A stretch of 64,000 nt of DNA from G963701675 sp963701675 (GTDB taxonomy: Bacteria > Planctomycetota > Planctomycetia > Gemmatales > Gemmataceae). The first letter of the stretch is position 1. Each line of letters opens with the position of its first letter. The stretch spans positions 8,432,001 to 8,496,000 of the forward strand of contig OY969623.1 in NCBI GenBank assembly GCA_963701675.1, given 5' to 3'. Both the position numbers and the translations under genes were made by a program. Shown piece after piece: positions 54,778 through 63,308 of this stretch. The notes under the pieces were generated by a model. That model made no database searches. It was not told the DNA's origin and was given only the letters and a program-made list of their open reading frames with translations.

Positions 54778-56067
54778 ATGGAAGGATTGCCGCGACAGGG
54801 GGCACTACTACGTCAGGGAGCGTTGGTAATCCAGGGCAAATCGATGCGCAATTTGGTGAACCCGTTAACCTCCACGGAAGTTGGTGCGCCGACTGATGTT
54901 GCGGATAAGGTCTTGTTGGAGCGGTTCGTTGCTGGGAGGAATCAGGCCGCTTTCGCCGCTCTTGTGCGCCGGCACGGTCCGCTCGTCCTTGGTGTTTGTC
55001 GCCGCGTATTGCGTCATGAACACGACGCCGAGGATGCTTTCCAGGCGACGTTTCTTGTCCTCGCTCAAAAAGCTGGCTCGATCCGGCGCCGTGAGGCGGT
55101 GGGAAGTTGGTTGTACGGCGTCGCATTTCGCATTGCCCGGAAGTTGAGAATGGCAAAGGAGCGGCATCCAATGCGCGAAGCTCAGTGGAGCGAAGTCCCG
55201 GCGCCACCATCTGCCGAGCGCGTGTGGAATGACCTAAAGCCCGTATTGGACGAAGAGGTCAATCGGCTTCCCGCGAAGTATCGCCAGCCGTTCGTTCTGT
55301 GCCACATGCTGGCTCAAACGAATCAACATGCGGCGTATCAACTCGGTTGTCCCGTTGGAACTGTCTTATCGCGCCTGTCGCGAGCACGAGCCCGGTTGCG
55401 AGACCGCCTGGCAAGACGCGGAGTTGCCCTGTCGGCCGCTACGCTCGTTGCCGTCGTTGGCGAGCGGGCCAGCGCCGCGACGATTCCGGTCACCATTGCC
55501 GATGCCACCGCACGGGCGGCGATCAGTTTCGCGGCCGGCAGCGGTGCGGTCACGGCGGCGCCCGTGGCACTGGCTCGCGGTTACCTCAGTTTTCTGTTTT
55601 GGTCGAAAATGGCGGTAGCGGCTGGCTGCGTATTGGCGCTCGGCGTGACGGCATCGGTAGGTCCTTCCGCCGTTCGTTGGGTGCGAGAAGAATACCAAAC
55701 GGCCGTGCTCACCAAACTTCGGGATGCGGACCAAGCCCTTTTACAAGGGAGTTGGCGGCTTGTTTCGAGTCAATTCGGCGGACAGACAGTTTTTGCAACG
55801 AATTCGCGATATGTCTTCGAAGGGGATCAATGCACGGTTTTCGATAACGGGCAGCGAGTGATCGGGAAAACTTGCACGCTAGACCCATCGCAAACGCCGA
55901 AGGCAATCGACGTCGTAACCGAGCGTGGAGTGAAACTATGGGGCATCTACTCCTTTGCCGGCAACTCGCTCATGTTCTGTCTGACTCCATCGCCTACCGT
56001 ACGGCCGACTGATTTTGTCACAAGGCCCGATTCCGATTGGCTCGTCATCGTGCTGAGTCGGGAGTAG
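54778..56067 (+). CDS. ECF sigma factor fused through a membrane helix to a TIGR03067-like domain
   Basis: Up to 429 residues; a start at 54844 (MRNLVNPLTSTEVG) is equally possible. Sigma region 2: LVRRHGPLVLGVCRRVLRHE, EDAFQATFLVLAQKAG. Region 4: LPAKYRQPFVLCHMLAQTNQ and CPVGTVLSRLSRARARLRDR. After an Ala-rich stretch comes one membrane helix (FWSKMAVAAGCVLALGVTAS). The C-terminal 110 residues fit the planctomycete TIGR03067 domain: ALLQGSWRLVSSQFGG, YVFEGDQCTVF, LDPSQTPKAIDVV, and DWLVIVLSRE. This sigma factor would be tethered in the membrane with an outer sensor domain. Confidence 0.8.
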   Translation: MEGLPRQGALLRQGALVIQGKSMRNLVNPLTSTEVGAPTDVADKVLLERFVAGRNQAAFAALVRRHGPLVLGVCRRVLRHEHDAEDAFQATFLVLAQKAGSIRRREAVGSWLYGVAFRIARKLRMAKERHPMREAQWSEVPAPPSAERVWNDLKPVLDEEVNRLPAKYRQPFVLCHMLAQTNQHAAYQLGCPVGTVLSRLSRARARLRDRLARRGVALSAATLVAVVGERASAATIPVTIADATARAAISFAAGSGAVTAAPVALARGYLSFLFWSKMAVAAGCVLALGVTASVGPSAVRWVREEYQTAVLTKLRDADQALLQGSWRLVSSQFGGQTVFATNSRYVFEGDQCTVFDNGQRVIGKTCTLDPSQTPKAIDVVTERGVKLWGIYSFAGNSLMFCLTPSPTVRPTDFVTRPDSDWLVIVLSRE

Positions 56068-56126
56068 CCATCAGGACTCGATTCCACGCAGTAACCAAAG
56101 TCGATAACTCACTAAAGGTGTTTCCA

Positions 56127-58128
56127 ATGAGGATGATCCTTCGGAAGAAATCGTACGCTCGGTGCCTGAGCCGGCAATTCGTTCCGCATCTTGAGGCCGT
56201 TGAGGATCGAACGCTGCCTTCGACCTGCCTGGTGACGAACCTCGGCGACACAGGCTCAGGTTCGAGCCTGGCGGGAGACCTGCGCTATTGTGTCAATCAG
56301 GCGAATGCGAGGGCCGACTCGGGGAATCGGATCGAGTTTGAGCCGGGGCTTACGGGTACGATTTTTCTCGTTCAGGGCGCCTTGACCATAACCAAGAGTG
56401 TGGAAATGGAAGGAGCCTGGCACGTCGGAATTGACCGTCAGCGGAAGCGACGCGAGCGGCGTGTTCTACATGCCGGAGAATCCCAAACCGCCGACGGTTG
56501 AGATTGCGGACGTGACGATCACCGACGGCATCGGTGTCCCGTTCGGCTCGGGCCGCTCCGGCGGTGGCATATTTAACTGGAATGCTACGTTGACCCTGAC
56601 GGATGTCGTAATTACCGCCAATTCCGTGGGGCAAACGTTGGGTCGGCAAGGCGGCGGCCTCTATAACGTGGGCGGTGTCGTGACCCTGAATTCCTGCCTA
56701 GTGACGGACAATGAAGCGTATGTCGGCGGCGGCATTGATAATGCAAGCCAGGGCAAATTAACGCTTGAGCAAACGGTCGTGTCCGCCAATCACGCCACGT
56801 ACGGCGCCGGCATCGGTAACAACGGGACAACCACACTGAACCGCTCGGAGGTGTCGCAGAATCTCGCCAACAGCACGGGAGGCGGCATCGGCAACATCGG
56901 GTTCCTTACGCTTATCGAGTCAACCGTCGCTGCGAACCAAGCCAAGGGTGGGGCCGGGATTGAAACCGCCAACGGACAGGTAGTAGTTCAGGACTCGACA
57001 ATTGCTGACAACCTAAGCCCCGGTGTTTCCGGCGGTGGGATGTTTCATCAGGGCGGAAGCGTGTGGATTACGCGAAGCACTCTCTCCGGAAACTCGGGGT
57101 ATTTGGGAGGCGCCATCTTCTCGGCCAGCGGCGATTTACGCATTTCCGACTCCACCATCTCCGGCAATACGGCGGAGTTCGCGGGCGGCGGAATCTTCGC
57201 GGCTGCTGGATCGCCTACCGAAGCTACTTTCGTCGAATTGGCCGGCTCCACCATTACCCAGAACGTAGCCCGGGGCAACGATTTGTCTTCCGGAGGCGGC
57301 GGCGTAAAAGTCGCCTCAAACCCCTCCGGATCGGCCCGGTTCCTTCCACGGAGCAGCCTGATCGCTGAAAATCGCGCGACCGCCTCGGGCCCGGACGTTC
57401 GCGGACCGGCAATCTCCCTCGGATACAATTTGATCGGCAATTCAAGCGACAGTACCGGTTGGTTAGGCAACGACCAGGTCGGTACCGCGGCGATACCAAT
57501 CGATCCTCGCCTGGGGCCACTAAAGGATAATGGTGGGCCGACGCTCACCCATGCGGTGCTCATCGGCAGCCCGGCACTTCGAAAAGGGGATCCCGCCTTG
57601 GAATTCTCGTTCGATCAGCGCTACACCGAACGCGCGTTCGTGACCGCTCCCGACGTCGGCGCGTTTCATTCGCAGCCCGCAGTCCGATTCGAGCTTCTCG
57701 CGCCGCCCCAGGTGATTGCCGGAATCCCGTTCTCGCTTACGGTGATCGCCATTGATGGGTGGGACAACACGGCCAGCACCTACGCGGGCACCATTCACTT
57801 CGGCAGCACCGATGCCGGCGCTCAACTTCCGCCGAACTACTCCTTCACCGCGGTCGACGGCGGCGAACACACATTCAACGTGACGCTCCAAACGCCCGGC
57901 AGACAGACGATCCTGGTTAACGACACGACCAATCCAGCGCGGAAGGGTCGTGTCGGCGTCGAGGTATTAAGTGCGTCCCGTGGTTACCGGGACAGCGACG
58001 TCACAGACCGGGCAACGCGTCGTCCCTTTATCCGCGGTCAATTCCCGGCTTACCACACGGACATAAGCCTCGATGCTGATGTGGCGAAGTTATTTGACTT
58101 GCGGAACTCAAACCACGGAGTCGAATGA
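56127..58128 (+). CDS. Right-handed beta-helix surface protein, frameshifted near its N-terminus
   Basis: About 666 residues after correction. N-terminal motif L-E-A-V-E-D-R-T-L-P-S, then GDLRYCVNQANARADSGNRI, typical of planctomycete beta-helix proteins. At 56415 an extra G turns GAAGGACCTGG into GAAGGAGCCTGG; the second frame continues GTSELTVSGSDASGVFY and runs to 58128. The body has parallel beta-helix rungs (GGGIFNWNATLTLTDVVITA, GGGIDNASQGKLTLEQTVVS). Near the C-terminus is an Ig-like part with FTAVDGGEHTFNVTLQTPGR. Probably an exported adhesin or polysaccharide-binding protein. Confidence 0.75.
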
Positions 58129-58137
58129 CATGCCGAA

Positions 58138-58927
58138 CTAAGCCGAAATCCCTTCCAAGGCGTTTCTATCGATGGTGAAATGCACGTGAACCAGCTCCAT
58201 CATCACCATGCGGCCATCACTGAAGGCGTCGAAAAGACTAAGCATGGCGGGGCGTGGGATCTGCAGGAAGTAGTTTCCCAATAGAAAACGCAATATCCTC
58301 AACCGGTTTTCTTCCACATCGGGAAACGTCAATCGGTAATGTACATCGGTCAGGTCATACGTTGCGCCCACCCGCGCTAGTATCTCGGCGAGGTCCATCG
58401 GCCGTATGAAAGGGCACTGGCTTGTCTATGAGCGCGAAACAGCGTTCCCAAAACTGAATGAGTGTATTGCGATGACCGGCCATTGCAGTAATGAACAATC
58501 CGTTCGGCGATAACGCGCGAAGCAGTGCGCGAACGATGACTTCGAGCTCGGGAACATAATAGAAAACGTGGTTGGCCAATACGAAATCGAAGGGGCCAGC
58601 GCCTTCAGGCAAGATCGGCCACGTTTCAATGGTGTGACGAGAGAATTTCTGCACCCGTTTCGCGGCCTGTGATCGATAAAGATTATCCGGTTCGACGAGA
58701 CAAATGCGAAGTTGGCCGTCATCGAACTCGAATTGAGCCAACAGCTCCGCAGTGAATTCGCCATCGCCGCAGCCAAAATCCAGCAAACGTAGCGGCCGAT
58801 TGGTTCGACGCAAGTTACGCAATCGGGGTAAATATGCTTGCAAGTCCGCCGCCGCTTCGGTGGCATGTTCCTGAAAGAAAGCGTAGTCGGCTCGGATTTC
58901 GGCGAACGGCTTCGAACTAGAAGTCAT
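58138..58927 (-). CDS. SAM-dependent methyltransferase, frameshifted
   Basis: About 262 residues after correction. Motif I: LRLLDFGCGDGEFTAELLA; acidic motif II CLVEPDN; motif IV GPFDFVLANHVFYYVPELEV. Frame 1 breaks after VPFHTA; frame 2 resumes as DLAEILARVGATYDLTDVHY and runs to 58138. An extra base (A at 58397, plus strand) makes GATGGACCTCG from an expected GAGGACCTCG. The ATG of the apparent second gene is created by that insertion. Class I methyltransferase; a small-molecule substrate is likely but unknown. Confidence 0.75.
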
Positions 58928-59054
58928 GAGGAGAGTTTACGTCAATTCAGCCGGGCTTGCGACATTTCCGTGCGCATCCGGAAGCGCCGGCGGGCGGTCG
59001 GCGGCCTGGAGCACTTGGCCGCGACCGACCGTCGTATGCGCCTTTCGACGTCGA

Positions 59055-60416
59055 CTAATCCGGCAATTGAACTATCCAAGCCTCTTGCTTGAATTGGGGA
59101 TTAAACGCGCTTCCTGAAATCGTCTTGCCATCCGCGGAAATCCCTGACGCGCTGGTTAGGGTCCAACCCGTAACATCTATTCCCTGGCTCGCCAGGTGAT
59201 CGGTCATTCGGACCAACCCAGTCGCCGCGCTGTAGTAAAAGGCGCTATTGTCAAATGGCGATCCACTAATGCCGACGATCACGCTGCCGTCGTCGCTCAC
59301 AGCGAGTCCGGTCGCATTGGAGGTGCCGGGGAGGTTTCCGAAGAACTCCGGCGTCCACGTTCCGGCGTTCTCTGTCCAGCGCGCTGCGCCCTCACTGGAA
59401 CTGCCCTTCCCAACGACAACGCCGCCATTGGGTGTGGCGTCGTATAGTTCGCCCGGGTTGTCGGAAAGCACCGTTTCGACGCCATTACGCCACACGGCAG
59501 ACCGACGATGCCCGGTGCCGTGTTCATCGAAGCCGACGATCGTCGATCCGTCGTCGGAGATGCCACTGGCGCGGCTGCTCCGTCCGCCCAGGGCGCCCAA
59601 GTCCACCATGCCGGTGCCTGCTTCCCACACAAACGCGTGTGCCCGACAGTTCGATAGCCAGCCGAGGCCAACCTGCTTGGAACCATCGGCCGAAAGGGAG
59701 TAAGAATTACTGAGACTAGCGTCGCATCCGGTCGAGCCGGCTAACCCCCCGAGTGATTGCCAACCGCCCGATGAAGTCCATCGGTTGGCAGTGTACTGGT
59801 TGTTGCCTTGCTTCACGTCGGCGGTGACGACACCGCCATCGGCAGAAACGCTCGCTACGCCGGTGGCTGGGCCGTTGATGCGGCGTATGCGGGTCCCCGG
59901 TGTCCACTTAAAGGCGCCACTGCTGAAAAACCCTGCGACCGTACAACCATCCGGTGTGAGGTCGCTCCCAAACGTTGGCGTGTTGATCGTGCCGACAAAC
60001 GTTCCAGGAGCGAGACAAGACGACCGTGAGCCGCCAGACCTCTCGTTGACAACATCTTCGAACGCGTCTTTCAGCGGATTGAACAACGATTCCGGTAGTC
60101 GGGAGTCTCTACCGCGAGAAATCGCGTGGTCTTGGCCGAGAGTTGTATTGGCCGGCGATAAGTCCGCATCAGAATTCAACGCTTGGGCGGCTAGCTCGGC
60201 ATCGACAGAAGATGCTGACGCGGTTGCTGTCTCCACCTTGACCATATCTCGGTCTTGAGTGGATTTCTGAATCCGCTCAGATGCTTGGGAGTCAAGTATC
60301 GCATCCGCGGCGAACCAGGCAAGTGGTTCACCGACGATGGCATTGCCTGGCTGCATCCGGCTTTCCAAAGTCTCCATCCGCAACACGCGCTGGCCATTCC
60401 GAGTTTTCAAAGTCAT
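59055..60416 (-). CDS. HAF-repeat extracellular protein with a 'LESR..PG' N-terminal motif
   Basis: 453 residues. The ATG at 60416 follows AGAGGAC. N-terminus MTLKTRNGQRVLRMETLESR followed by MQPGNAIVGEPLAWFA, a variant of the planctomycete sorting-type motif. From about residue 150 there are HAF repeats: GVASVSADGGVVTAD, SLSADGSKQVGLGW, GISDDGSTIVGFDEHG, AVSDDGSVIVGISG and GISADGKTISGSAF. HAF repeats are thought to form beta-propeller-like extracellular structures. No enzymatic domain, unlike the HAF protein at 2764-5208. Confidence 0.8.
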   Translation of the reverse strand: MTLKTRNGQRVLRMETLESRMQPGNAIVGEPLAWFAADAILDSQASERIQKSTQDRDMVKVETATASASSVDAELAAQALNSDADLSPANTTLGQDHAISRGRDSRLPESLFNPLKDAFEDVVNERSGGSRSSCLAPGTFVGTINTPTFGSDLTPDGCTVAGFFSSGAFKWTPGTRIRRINGPATGVASVSADGGVVTADVKQGNNQYTANRWTSSGGWQSLGGLAGSTGCDASLSNSYSLSADGSKQVGLGWLSNCRAHAFVWEAGTGMVDLGALGGRSSRASGISDDGSTIVGFDEHGTGHRRSAVWRNGVETVLSDNPGELYDATPNGGVVVGKGSSSEGAARWTENAGTWTPEFFGNLPGTSNATGLAVSDDGSVIVGISGSPFDNSAFYYSAATGLVRMTDHLASQGIDVTGWTLTSASGISADGKTISGSAFNPQFKQEAWIVQLPD

Positions 60417-60761
60417 GTTCTGTTGTCCTCTGTATGAGTAACTAAACTTGCGGGTGTCCCCTACACCGTGCCCACCACGCAAGTGAGCGCAATACGGTGT
60501 TTGAACTCCCAGGGCGCTCTGTGAATCGAATAAACTCCCCGAACGATGTTGCCGCACCTCTGTTCCGCGTGGTGCACCATTTGCTTCCATCGTTCGGGGT
60601 GCTCGATACTTTAGAGGCGGCTGGGTTCGCAAACTACTGTCAGAACTAACAGGCGCAGGGGTGAAAAACCAACAGGATTGCGGGTAAACAGAGGCGTGCA
60701 CTGGGGTTTCGTTCAGGATACAATGTGTACGCTTCTAATGCGGACAAAGGAACATGGATCC
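60417..60761. other. Divergent promoter region
   Basis: About 345 bases between the HAF gene (minus) and the binding-protein fragment (plus). I see no gene or strong structure. Upstream in-frame starts for either gene lack ribosome binding sites. Confidence 0.3.
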
Positions 60762-61394
60762 ATGATGCTCCGGGCAAGAGCAGTGCGTGGGAATTGGCTG
60801 TTCCTTGCTGTTGCGCCCTTATTCGCTTTCTCGGTCGTTCCACATCTCGCTGCATCCACCGCCGACACCAGCGCAGGCAAAACCAGGCTCGTGGTGGTGC
60901 TTTACCCGGACGAAAATGATGGACGACCGGGGAATGTGTTGGTTGATCGGGGAATTCGCGCAACCTTCGCAACCGGCTCATCCGAAACCATCGAGATTCA
61001 TAGCGAGCACCTCGACATATCGCGATTTCAGGATGCCGACTATCAAGAGCACCTGGCGAAGTTCTTGCAGCGGAAGTATGAGGGCAGACGAGTTGATTTG
61101 GTTATTGCCGGCCTCGCATCCGCGTTGGATTATGCGCTGAAATATCGCGATCTGGTTTTTCCAGGAGTTCCCATCGTCTTCTGTGCCGTCGATCAGCGTG
61201 AAGCGAAGTCTCGCAAACTGCCACCAGACGTCATTGGTGTGCCCATCAAGTTGGATCTGGCAGGCACGTTGGACATCGCTCTTCGGCATGCGCAACTCCC
61301 GCTGACTCTCCCGCAAGCCTTCCTCCGCCTTCCTGCGATTTCGCCTCTGTTGAGCAAGGGCATGGCGATGTCGAGCACGACGATGTCAGGGTGA
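60762..61394 (+). pseudogene. Truncated periplasmic binding-protein sensor domain
   Basis: Starts at 60762 with AAAGGAA upstream. Signal peptide: RGNWLFLAVAPLFAFSVVPH. Then KTRLVVVLYPDENDGRPGNV, EHLDISRFQDADYQEHLAKF, VDLVIAGLASALDYALKYRD and LFPGVPIVFCAVDQ-type sequence, typical of the N-terminal sensor part of binding-protein-like histidine kinases. Homology stops near GTLDIALR (about 61284); the remaining 35 residues look like noise. The lost central part, ERLSATANAPIYASVDTYVG, lies on the opposite strand at about 61400-61460, so the locus is rearranged. Confidence 0.65.
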
Positions 61395-61490
61395 ACTGCC
61401 GCTCCCGCGACCAACGTACGTATCGACGCTAGCGTAAATGGGGGCATTCGCCGTCGCGGAGAGCCGTTCGACGACCTCAGTGGCAGGAGT
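61340..61490 (-). pseudogene. Inverted fragments of a sensor domain and a receiver domain
   Basis: On the minus strand, ERLSATANAPIYASVDTYVG (binding-protein sensor) is followed in another frame by AAVHPDIVVLDIAMPLLNRG, the phospho-acceptor region of a response regulator. Neither has a start or an intact frame. It lies head to head with another receiver fragment on the plus strand. Confidence 0.6.
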
Positions 61491-61770
61491 TGATCGATGA
61501 GGCCGCACGCCTCAAACCAGAGTTGCTGGTTCTCGATATTTCCATGCCCGTAGTGAACGGCATCGATGCGGCCCGCCATCTGAAAGCGATCGGCAGCAAC
61601 GCTAAGATGGTGTTTTTGACGGCCCACGCGGATCCCGATTATACGGCGCAGCGATGGGCGCTGCGCCCAGGGCTATGTGGTCAAGAGTCGGCTTGTATCT
61701 GATCTTTTGCTCGCATTGAAGGAAGTACTGGCAGGTCGGTCTTTTGTGTCTCCAACTATTCTCATGGAAT
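61484..61770 (+). pseudogene. Response-regulator receiver fragment (NarL-type)
   Basis: LIDEAARLKPELLVLDISMP, then VVNGIDAARHLKAIGSNAKM and VFLTAHADPDY cover the phospho-Asp and Thr/Ala switch regions. After a frame break near 61640-61670, GYVVKSRLVSDLLLALKEVL and AGRSFVSPTI give the Lys region and last helix. The N-terminal acidic pocket and the DNA-binding output domain are missing. Confidence 0.65.
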
Positions 61771-61909
61771 CGGCCAGCTTCAGGCCGCTGTGCAAGCCCA
61801 TTTAATTGAGCCACCTTCCTCAGCTCGGTTTGACTTCCGTTCTCCTGCCGATTAAACTCGAAACCACTACGCGGATTCGGAGTCACATCCAATCTTGGGG
61901 GACCGCCTC

Positions 61910-63259
61910 ATGCCTGTGGTTGCCGTTCACCATCGTCGCAACTTCCAACACATGTTCGAGTATCATCCGTTCCTCATGGAGCTGGAGGCCCGAAGTGCGC
62001 CAGGTGATGCGTTGATTGGCGGGATCCTGATGGGTGTGGGAATCGGAATGGAGTTCCTGCTGGCGCGACCCGACGCTCCGCAGCTGGACATCCATGTTCG
62101 TAGGCAGTCTGAGGTTGAAACTGAAAGTGTAGCGGCGGTGGAGATTCAACTCGTAGAGCCGATAAATCCAATGACGGCGCCGATCGCGGGGGTTGCCGGG
62201 GAAAATCAGCCGACGACGCCGACCAATGCACCAACCGTTCTAACCCCGGCCCTGTTTGAGCCGGACGCGGAAAACAAGCACGTGGTCGAAGCCGCCGCGC
62301 CGCCCCTCGATAGCCACGAGCATAGCCATCACGCACATACGTCGGAATCACACTTGCACGCAACGCTCCCTAATGATGGCCATGTTCACTCGCACGGTGA
62401 TCATTCACATCCCGGGGATTCCGATGTCCGCGGTGGTGGACTTCGTGCTGGTCCAATTGACCTTGCCGTGACGCAGTTAAATAGCATGACCAAGGTGGCC
62501 ACGATCGGCGGCATAGTCGGCATCAGCTTCGGGACCGTTTCACAAAACGTCGGTTCGGATCCTATTCCCTGGCTTTTTACGGTTAAGGAGACGGCCACGA
62601 CTCCGTGGGTGCAGCAAAATGGGCTTAGCTGGGGCCATGCACATGACGCCATCCTGGCGCCTCCCATTCCTCAGCAAAACACGAAATACAATAATTACTA
62701 CGGGCAGCATCCTCATGTACAACTCTTCTTATTCTCGCAACCACCAGGGAATACCGGCCTGAATAACCTCAGACTACTTGGGAAATCTGACTTGAAGCAC
62801 GGTTTCAAGACCACGGACAGTGCCGACGAGCATGGGCATCACTTCTTGCATCCCGGCAACACGGACCCCTACAGCGCTACGCTCAACAAGAGTCGCAGCT
62901 GGTATGGGCCTATTTCGGAGATTGATCCGGTAACCTTTGTGAATGGGGGCCACAATCATTTCGGATTTCTCAACGGGGACGGCCATTATGAGCGAAATCA
63001 CGGTGAGGCGCCCAACGTTCCCGGTGACACCGAAGCACCGCCGAATCACGCCAACATCATCGAACATCTGCTCCAAGTTCCGGCCGCCAGCATCGACCCG
63101 ACCAAGATCCGTCCGGGCACCAAGCTGTTTGCGGCAGCCTCCTATTTCATCGTCGATGACGGCAATCTATTGAATAACACGCGTTATCGAGAAGTTAGCC
63201 CGACCACGTTCGCCTTCATAGGCGCCCAGCTGCCCGGCCGATTTATTGGGCCGACATAA
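61910..63259 (+). CDS. Histidine-rich extracellular protein with a 'LEAR..PG' N-terminal motif
   Basis: 449 residues from the ATG at 61910 (GGGGGA upstream). N-terminus FLMELEARSAPGDALIGGIL resembles the METLESRMQPGNAIVG motif of the HAF protein at 59055-60416. A Pro/Thr-rich linker is followed by a His-rich stretch (about residues 137-168: HEHSHHAHTSESHLHA, DGHVHSHGDHSHPGD) able to bind Zn, Ni or Cu. The globular part has GQHPHVQLFLFSQP, HGHHFLHPGNTDPYSATLNK and GGHNHFGFLNGDGHYE. No known enzyme family; a metal-binding surface protein is the likeliest reading. Confidence 0.65.
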   Translation: MPVVAVHHRRNFQHMFEYHPFLMELEARSAPGDALIGGILMGVGIGMEFLLARPDAPQLDIHVRRQSEVETESVAAVEIQLVEPINPMTAPIAGVAGENQPTTPTNAPTVLTPALFEPDAENKHVVEAAAPPLDSHEHSHHAHTSESHLHATLPNDGHVHSHGDHSHPGDSDVRGGGLRAGPIDLAVTQLNSMTKVATIGGIVGISFGTVSQNVGSDPIPWLFTVKETATTPWVQQNGLSWGHAHDAILAPPIPQQNTKYNNYYGQHPHVQLFLFSQPPGNTGLNNLRLLGKSDLKHGFKTTDSADEHGHHFLHPGNTDPYSATLNKSRSWYGPISEIDPVTFVNGGHNHFGFLNGDGHYERNHGEAPNVPGDTEAPPNHANIIEHLLQVPAASIDPTKIRPGTKLFAAASYFIVDDGNLLNNTRYREVSPTTFAFIGAQLPGRFIGPT

Positions 63260-63308
63260 TTGGATTTTGCGGCGTGTTTAGCGGCGGTTCGCAGAGCCGC
63301 GCGGTTGG

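Noticed and set aside
58138..58398. Separate 86-residue gene after the methyltransferase
   Set aside because: Its ATG is created by the inserted base at 58397; the sequence is the C-terminus of the methyltransferase.
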